Below are positions 57,567 to 64,000 of a stretch of 64,000 bases of DNA, piece by piece. The stretch is from Urophycis tenuis (taxonomy: Eukaryota > Chordata > Actinopteri > Gadiformes > Phycidae). Where the stretch lies: contig JAXIVH010000039.1 in the NCBI GenBank assembly GCA_036785325.1, positions 2,358,616 through 2,422,615 on the forward strand, written 5' to 3'. The position numbers were made by a program, and so were the translations under genes. How positions within the stretch are numbered: the first letter of the stretch is position 1; each line of letters starts with the position of its first letter. Below the pieces are notes generated by a model, which made no database searches, was not told where the DNA came from, and saw only the letters and a program-made list of their open reading frames with translations.

Positions 57567-59156
57567 ATGATTGACATGAGCCAGAGAGACATGCTACGAA
57601 CCATCAGGCTCGTGAGCTGGAACGTTAGGGGACTTGGTGGACCTGTTAAAAGGACAAAAGTACTTTCACACCTTAAGAGTTTGAAAACAGACATTGCGTT
57701 CCTACAAGAAACCCATCTTCGTCTTTGCGACCACACCAGACTAGGAAAACCCTGGGTCGGACAGGTTTTCCACTCCAACTTCAATAGTCGCTCGAGAGGC
57801 ACAGCTATTTTACTGCACAAGCGAGTACAGTTCTCATCAGAACAGGTCATATCTGATCCCAATGGCCGGTATATTATTGTGGTTGGTATGCTGTTTCAAA
57901 CTCCTGTCATTATGGTTTGTGTCTATGCCCCCAACTGGGACTGCCCTAATTTTATGTCTTCCCTATTCTCATCCATTCCGTGCCTAGATACACATCATCT
58001 CATTTTTGGAGGGGATCTTAACTTATCTATCAATCCCACGCTTGACAGATCCTGTTCAAGAAAATTAACTCAATCCAAAGCAGCTAAGTGTTTGTCTGTA
58101 TTCACAGATCAAATTGGCAGTGTGGACGTGTGGCGTTTTTATCACCCAACAACAAAGGAGTTTTCATTTTATTCCCAGGTTCATCAAACATACTCTCGAA
58201 TAGATTACTTTTTTCTTGATAAGATTTTACTTCCCTCAGTGAAACAATGTGAATACTCATCGATAGTTATTTCAGACCATGCCCCCCTTCTATTAGACTT
58301 GGAACTAGCCCCTAAAACCAAATGCCATTCAACCTGGAGATTAAACACTGGGCTTTTATCGTCTGACAAATTTTGTGAATTTATATCTGACAAGATTTCA
58401 CGTTTTCTCGAAAACAATAAATCTGACTCTACTTCACCCTCTCTCCTGTGGGAAACCCTCAAAGCAGTAATTCGAGGAGAGATTATCTCATATAGCGCCA
58501 GGATACGAAAGGGTGAAAAGCAAAGGCAACTTGAACTGATGGAAGCAATTCTTCAAATTGATAGACAACACTCCACCTCAGCCAATCCTACTCTCCAGTT
58601 GGAGAGACTCAAATTACAGACCGAATTTGACCTTATTTCCACAAACAAGGCAGAGTTTCTTTTAAGGCGTACAAAGGGCACTTATTATGAATATGGAAAC
58701 AAGGCTAGCCGGTTACTAGCAAGGCAACTAAAAAAGCAATCCTCTTCCCAATTCATCGCTCAAATCCGTAAGAACCCCCAAACTTTAGTCACAGACCCAA
58801 CCGAGATAAACGATATTTTTGCTTCATATTACTCTGATTTATATAAATCAGAAGCCCCATCAGACACTACCTCAATGAACCAATTCTTAGATAATTTAGT
58901 CTTCCCCTCAGTTGATATTAATTCCAAAAACACTCTAGAAGCCCCTCTCAGCTTGGAGGAGGTGAAAGCCAGTCTTAAATTAATGCAAAGCGGCAAGGCA
59001 CCAGGCCCAGACGGCTTTCCTTCCGAATTTTACAAGAAATTTTCTGACCAACTTGCTCCCTTATTATTGGACATGTTTAATGACTCCTTTGAACTTGGCA
59101 CCCTTCCTTTGACTTTAACTCAGGCATCAATATCACTCATCCCCAAGAAAAAATAA
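57567..59156 (+). CDS. L1 ORF2, endonuclease and start of reverse transcriptase
   Basis: 529 codons. The endonuclease shows LVSWNVRGLGGPVKRTKV (catalytic Asn), IAFLQETHLRLC (Glu), MVCVYAPNWDCPNF, LIFGGDLNLSINP (Asp/Asn), YSRIDYFFLD and VISDHAPLLLDL (the Asp-His pair). A linker and the reverse-transcriptase start follow (SGKAPGPDGFPSEFYKKF). The frame ends at a TAA in an A run (LIPKKK), where the intact protein would read on. About 45 bases carrying the conserved YRPISLLN-DAKIL segment appear deleted near 59180. Endonuclease residues look complete. Confidence 0.85.
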   Translation: MIDMSQRDMLRTIRLVSWNVRGLGGPVKRTKVLSHLKSLKTDIAFLQETHLRLCDHTRLGKPWVGQVFHSNFNSRSRGTAILLHKRVQFSSEQVISDPNGRYIIVVGMLFQTPVIMVCVYAPNWDCPNFMSSLFSSIPCLDTHHLIFGGDLNLSINPTLDRSCSRKLTQSKAAKCLSVFTDQIGSVDVWRFYHPTTKEFSFYSQVHQTYSRIDYFFLDKILLPSVKQCEYSSIVISDHAPLLLDLELAPKTKCHSTWRLNTGLLSSDKFCEFISDKISRFLENNKSDSTSPSLLWETLKAVIRGEIISYSARIRKGEKQRQLELMEAILQIDRQHSTSANPTLQLERLKLQTEFDLISTNKAEFLLRRTKGTYYEYGNKASRLLARQLKKQSSSQFIAQIRKNPQTLVTDPTEINDIFASYYSDLYKSEAPSDTTSMNQFLDNLVFPSVDINSKNTLEAPLSLEEVKASLKLMQSGKAPGPDGFPSEFYKKFSDQLAPLLLDMFNDSFELGTLPLTLTQASISLIPKKK

Positions 59157-59184
59157 AGACCTCGAAGATTACAGCAGCTGGCGA

Positions 59185-61333
59185 CCTGGCTAAGACCCTC
59201 GCCGGCCGCCTCGACCCCTGTCTACCAAATGTCATCTCAAAAGACCAAACTGGTTTTATAAGGGGCAGGCAATTATCCTCAAATATACGCCGTCTGCTCA
59301 ACATAATACTGTCAAAACCTGAAACACAAGACCCTGAAATGGTAATCTCTATGGATGCGGAAAAGGCTTTTGATAGAGTGGAATGGAATTATTTATTTTC
59401 AGTTTTAAATAGGTTCGGTTTTGGCCAAAAGTTTATCTTGTGGATTAAATTGCTATACAACGCCCCAATTGCCAGTGTAAGAACTAATTCAACACAATCC
59501 AACTTCTTTCCTTTAACATGTGGCTGCCGCCAAGGCTGTCCGCTATCACCATTGTTGTTCGCCGTTGCGATTGAACCGCTTTCCATTGCCCTTAGGAGCT
59601 CACCGCTCTTTACCGGTGTATATAGGAACGGGACTGAGCACAGAGTATCACTTTATGCCGATGACCTTTTACTTTATGTCTCAAATCCCACTGTCTGCAT
59701 TGACAGAATTCTGGACATTTTACATACATTTGGTTCCTTTTCTGGTTATAAATTGAATATTACAAAAAGTGAATGCTTCCCTCTTAATAATACAGCAAGA
59801 CAGATTCCGGCTCAAACACTACCGTTTCGCTTAGCCTTTTCTAGGTTTCAATATTTAGGCATTAATATCTTGAATAGTCTCCCTTTATTACATAAACATA
59901 ACATTGTGGAACTGGTCAGAAAGGTGAAATTGGATCTATTACGCTGGAATAACCTCCCATTGTCGCTTCTAGGTAGAATCAACTCTATCAAAATGAATAT
60001 TCTACCAAAATTTCTATTTCTTTTTCAGTGTTTACCTATATATCTGCCCAAAGCATTTTTCAACGAATTGGATAAAATTGTTTCACATTTCATCTGGGCA
60101 GGAAAGACTCCAAGGGCAAGGTACTCCATTTTGCAAAGATCCAAGGATGAGGGAGGCCTTGCTCTGCCAGATTTCAGGGCATACTATTGGGCAGCCAATA
60201 TTCAAAAAGTCTATACCTGGTACAATTTCCCCAGTACAGACTGGTGTCAGATGGAAGCTTACTCATGCAACCCTGTCTCTTTATCAGCTTTAATATGTTC
60301 CCCTCTAAATGCATACCCTACTAAAGTCACTTCCAACCCGATTGTATTATCTACTATAAAAATCCTGAAGCAGTTTAAACGGCACTTCAAAATCACCTCT
60401 CCTTCCCCACTAATGCCCTTCTGTGAAAACAATTTATTTCCTCCCGCAGCACTTGATTCAACTTTCTCTCTGTGGAAAGACAAAGGGCTGGTGAATTTTA
60501 ATCAACTTTATGATAAGGACATTTTTATCTCCTTTGATAACCTCCGAACTAAGTTTGCCGTTCCACAAGCTCATCTATTTAGATATTTTCAAGCCAGAGA
60601 TTTTGTACGTTGTAATTTTTCCAATTTCCCCCATAAACCACCTCGCACTCTCATTGATGTTATTCTCTCTCTCCCTGCGGCTCGTGGGTTTATCTCAGTT
60701 GTGGTGAAATTGATCATGTCATCACTATCATCCCCACTGGTGACTAGAAATTCATGGGAAAGGGAGCTAGGTTGTACCCTGTCAGACGAATGGCGGGAGA
60801 GGGCCCTTGACAGGGTTAACTCCACCTCATCTTGTGCCAGTCTGAAATTAATTCAGTTTAAGGTTCTACACAGGATACATTATTCCAAAGCTAAACTTAA
60901 GAAAAATTTTAATACAAGTGATTCATGTGATAGATGTTCTCTGGTCCCAGCCAGTCACACGCACATGTTTTTCTCCTGTCCGAAGTTAAATTCATTTTGG
61001 TCCTCTTTCTACAATACTCTTTCAAAAGCTCTAAACAAACCAGTGCTCAGGAGTCCGTTAACCTCTATCTTTGGTGTACCTGAAGAATTCACACACTTCA
61101 CCAACAGGGAAAGCAATGTTATTGCTTTCGCATCTCTGGTAGCCCGCAGACGCATTTTACTCCAGTGGAAGGATAAGAACCCCCCCTCTCCTAACTCTTG
61201 GCTGAAGGATCTATTGTCATTCCTACACGTAGAAAAAATCAAATACAGTATTAGGGGCTGTGCCGACAAATTTTATAAAATTTGGAATCCCATTCTCTCC
61301 TTAATTGATTCAATTCCCTCCTTAGACGATTAA
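59185..61333 (+). CDS. L1 ORF2, reverse transcriptase and C-terminal domain (separated by frameshift)
   Basis: The frame resumes at AKTLAGRLDPCLP and reads KDQTGFIRGRQLSSNIRRL, VISMDAEKAFDRVEW (first catalytic Asp), CRQGCPLSPLLFAVAIEPL, SLYADDLLLYVSNP (catalytic Asp pair), KSECFPLN, HFIWAGKTPRARY and a C-terminal Cys/His patch (CDRCSLVPASHTHMFFSC). The stop is at 61331-61333. It is continuous with 57567-59156 in an active parent. This copy cannot make a full ORF2 because of the shift and deletion near 59150-59190. Confidence 0.85.
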
Positions 61334-61974
61334 AGTGGATGGTTCTGGCTGACATACATTGATGTGGCTCTTTTTTGGGAGAGGCCAGGGGTTGTTTTGA
61401 TGGGTTGGTGGTCGGGCTTTGAGCACAGCATGTACAAGTTGTGATGGTTAAATTTTTAATTTTGTTTTCTGGGTATTTCGGATCCCTCCTCTAAATGTAC
61501 CTTTTTTGTTATTATTACTATTATTATTATTTTTTTATTTATTATTATTATTATTATTTGTTTGCTTTTTGTTGTTGTTGTTTGTTGGTTTGGTGGTTGT
61601 TCGCCCCTCCTGTTTTTCTTTGAGGGGGAGAGGGTCGTGTTTGCTCATTGTCAGCATTGCACATTGTGTTTTGCTCATGGTTTGTGGATGTGGCTCTCTG
61701 ATTTGTGTGTGGGAGGGGGGGTGTTCTGAAAGGGGGAAAAATGGGTGAAATGTATCCTCACTAAAGGAAATGTGTTATGTCTTGATAACCCAATAAAAAA
61801 TATATATGAAAAAAATATATATATATGAACTGACACGGATTTTATGTAATTATCTCAATCACAAAGAAATGTATTATGAAAAGAACTTTATGAACCAAAC
61901 TTATTTAGGCCTATTACTTGTTTATTTTTCTAAATGGTTTTAATTTAGACAGGGCTACACAACCGTGAACAATG

Positions 61975-62350
61975 TGTCATTATTAACGAGAAGTCATCTT
62001 TTCTATAGACCAAAACAGGAGATCCACAGGGTTCTGTTCTTGGTCCACTTCTTTTCAGTTTATAAATGACCACAATCATGTCTTGGAGCAGGTTTTCAAA
62101 TGTATGCAGAAGATAGTCATATATGTATCTGTTAGAACTAACCTTTCAGTTTCCACATGGCTGTCATATAATTTACAGTCGATAGCAACATGGTTTGAGA
62201 ATTCATGTCTTACACTCAACGTTAAGAAAACTGTCAGTTGGCTTTTCTTCCAGGGCTCGGCCCTCAATAGAAGCTAATAAGTTCAATCTAAAGATTAATG
62301 GGCAATGTATTGAACAAGTTTCTGAAGTAATGGGAGGCATTCCAGATTCT
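61975..62350 (+). pseudogene. LINE reverse transcriptase relic, C-terminal part
   Basis: Reads TKTGDPQGSVLGPLLFSL, a degraded catalytic region, then LSYNLQSIATWFENSCLTLN and KTVSWLFF, and NKFNLKINGQ after a stop. It continues the relic at 54200-54950. The Asp-Asp box is replaced or lost (YAEDS-like sequence). Confidence 0.65.
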
Positions 62351-62507
62351 TCCGTCGTCCAACGGGTAAGTGTTGGGTCCTCTCTTTGTAACGACATAAC
62401 TGGATGATGGTAGCTGTATCAGCCTGGGAAGCAAAAGCCACTTCCGTTCACTTACTGTGGTAGTCAACATTGTTGTACAAAGTTCCCTTTAGAAGGTGGG
62501 TGTTTTT

Positions 62508-62584
62508 GGCAGGACTTGAACCACTGTCCTACACATGTCGCTAGAAGAGCTTACCAAGAGCTCTAACCACTGCGCCAGTGAGCC
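62508..62584 (-). pseudogene. tRNA-like unit 1 (SINE-type Pol III promoter)
   Basis: On the minus strand it reads an A-box TGGCGCAGTGGTTAGAGC and a B-box GGTTCAAGTCC at tRNA spacing. The ends (GGCTCACT and AGTCCTGCC) do not make a clean acceptor stem, so it looks like a tRNA-derived repeat rather than a gene. It is the best preserved of four serial units. Confidence 0.65.
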
Positions 62585-62661
62585 AGTTATGTGATCGAAA
62601 CATGTCATGTAGTGTCAAAACATGTAATTCTGCAATGGTCTGTGTTTCCAGCATTTGAGCT

Positions 62662-63053
62662 GGGACTCGGACACGGATCTCTAGAACCTTCCACCACACT
62701 GCACCACTGAGGAACCTGCTATAACTCAGTTGGTGTTTACGTCACAATTCACATGACATTGTTTTCCAAAATGTCATAAACCATTCCACAAAAAGTTATG
62801 TCTTTCTAGCAGAGGGTTTGTGCACAGGTCTCCAGAACAAGAGAATACTTGAAAGGACTTGAAACCAGGTCTGTAGAGCTGATAACCAACAGCTCTATCC
62901 AATGCACAAGCCACAGTGGATGACATGAGACATGATCACAGTTTCTAATTGACATCCCAATATACCAAAAATAAATTATGTTTAAGGAAAAAAAATCTTG
63001 AAGGGACTGGAATCCAGGACTGCAGTGCAGTTCAACCACTGGACCAGTGAGAC
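62662..63053 (-). repeat. Three further degenerate tRNA-like units in series
   Basis: Units at 62662-62712, 62855-62913 and 63003-63053 each show on the minus strand an A-box-like CAGTGG/GATAGAGC stretch and a GAGTCC/CAAGTCC/CAGTCCC B-box-like end, separated by similar spacers that contain ACATGACATTGT. The period is about 150-195 bases. This is either a tandemly amplified SINE or repeated insertion. Confidence 0.55.
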
Positions 63054-63059
63054 AACCAA

Positions 63060-64000
63060 TAACATGTGGTCAGAGGTTATGCTTGACATTACAATTCACA
63101 TGACATTGTCATTAAAACATCACCTGAACACCACCATGATCTGCTGATCAATAGATGAGACAATAGAAATAGGATTCACAACAGGCCTCACACTTTCAGC
63201 GTGAGCGCAGATAAACTAAGACTTTGCTAATGGTTCCCCCACTGCAAGGCTACTCTGGGGCAAAGTGAATAACAAGACCATCAAAATGATTTGAGCCTTT
63301 CTTGTTTTCTGATTGCAAGCCAAATGCTAACTCCCCAACACAGGCTGTGAAAGAATGAAACAGAGCTCGTGCTAGGAATAGTTTTTTCTTTGATACTTTA
63401 CAGTTGATTATGTAAAAAAAAAAAAAAACACATTAATTACAAAACTGAATTTGAGTCCAATTAAACATTTGTTGGGTAAATAACATAGATCCATGATATC
63501 TTACCTGGATACTAATGTTAATAATGTGCCACAATTACTCAAAAATATCACATGCGTATATACAAGCAAACAAGGCAAACAACTTGTATAGTGTAATTAA
63601 TAATAATTAATAATCAATTGGACATTGCATATCAGAGACAATATATACTAATTACAATTAATTATAAATAATGACATTGTTCTAATACAATTCTAAAGTT
63701 ATAGGCTATAACAGTACATCAGATAGCTTTAAATTACTGAATAAATTGTTTTGTTTTTGTAATTAAGTTTGTGATCCTTGTGTAAATTGTTTTATTTGTT
63801 TACCTTGTCTAGAAATGCCGGAAAATAACTTAATATACTAGCTTCCTAAATCAAGAGTTGTAGATCAGCTGATTACTGTTTCTAGGACACAGAGAAAGAA
63901 GAGGTCGCTGTTATTTGTGAGTGTGCGTGCGTGTGTTTGAACCAGAATATACTGTCGGTGTGAGCAGGTGCGTCCTGTCGCTACTTCACTGGCCCACCTC
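63060..64000. other. No recognised feature
   Basis: AT-rich DNA with a poly(A) run near 63413-63428 and a GT-rich stretch near 63916. No credible ORF, terminal repeat or exon was found on either strand. Confidence 0.4.

Larger units (their letters stand above)
55899..61822 (+). mobile_element. Full-length L1-type LINE with 11-bp target duplication
   Basis: ATATGAACTGA occurs at 55888-55898 and again at 61823-61833, just past an A-rich tail. The 5' end begins GATCATTCGACTTCCGG, then a short leader, ORF1 and ORF2 in order. Total 5924 bp. The short intact duplication and mostly open frames point to a young insertion. Confidence 0.9.
54958..61967. mobile_element. Old insertion that splits the LINE relic and contains a full L1
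   Basis: The LINE reading breaks after YLSN near 54950 and resumes near 61970. Flanking sequences CAACTGTA and CAACCGTG may be a diverged 8-bp duplication. I see no convincing inverted ends. Apart from the L1 (55899-61822) the insertion holds about 1 kb of AT-rich DNA without recognisable genes (54958-55887, 61834-61967). Confidence 0.45.

Noticed and set aside
61506..61748. Leu-rich 80-codon ORF
   Set aside because: It lies in the L1 3' untranslated region and reads T-rich microsatellite sequence.

Overview
This window is nuclear DNA of a ray-finned (teleost) fish. The evidence is a spliced vertebrate gene with teleost-like sequence (the 3' half of a FAM20C-type secretory kinase), followed by dense layers of fish-type transposable elements: Rex1 and L2 LINEs, a fish-type L1, a DIRS-like tyrosine-recombinase retrotransposon, pogo, Tc1, hAT and Harbinger DNA transposons, and several MITEs. 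No prokaryotic operon, CRISPR array or free virus is visible. All calls come from reading the sequence; no database search was possible.

Layout. 1-5.7 kb: microsatellites, a tRNA-Arg-like relic, then the last seven coding exons of fam20c (+ strand) and its roughly 1.9-kb 3'UTR. One exon carries a single-base frameshift. 5.7-7.6 kb: an interstitial telomere-like tract and a small hypothetical ORF. 7.64-11.91 kb: a complete pogo-type transposon (TA target duplication) whose transposase gene ends in a PHD-like zinc finger. 12.5-13.7 kb: broken exons of a SWIM zinc-finger protein. 14.6-15.5 kb: relics of a hAT-type zinc finger and a second pogo/jerky transposase. 15.9-17.8 kb: a Rex1 LINE.

18.65-39.05 kb is a nest of transposons. 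One minus-strand L2 LINE is split by two insertions, and each junction restores the reverse-transcriptase frame once one copy of the target duplication is removed. The smaller insertion is a 1.3-kb hAT-type MITE that itself holds a 649-bp MITE. The larger runs from 20858 to 38146. It has 15-bp perfect inverted ends, a 4-bp GTAT duplication, a repeated subterminal motif (TCTTAYGGWGTTGAC) and a dispersed three-part transposase gene; about 3.9 kb of it is its own sequence. It was later filled by a nearly complete L2, a 742-bp MITE and a Harbinger. The Harbinger was hit by a hAT, and the hAT by another MITE, giving five nesting levels.

39.05-42.5 kb: a truncated Harbinger butted against a truncated Tc1, an L1 C-terminal relic and short tandem repeats. 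42.50-51.95 kb: a hAT-type element (8-bp duplication CTTTCAAG) containing a minisatellite, a DIRS-like retrotransposon with all open frames intact (43.3-49.15 kb), and a second hAT (49.81-51.60 kb). 52.1-54.1 kb: a second copy of a MITE seen at 27.4 kb, and a retroviral env-like fragment. 54.1-62.4 kb: an old LINE split by an insertion that carries a full-length L1 with an 11-bp target duplication. 62.5-63.06 kb: four serial tRNA-like units. The last 900 bases hold nothing recognisable.

The only host gene clearly present is fam20c. Everything else identifiable is mobile DNA, useful mainly as a relative clock of insertion events and as a source of possibly under-described element families.
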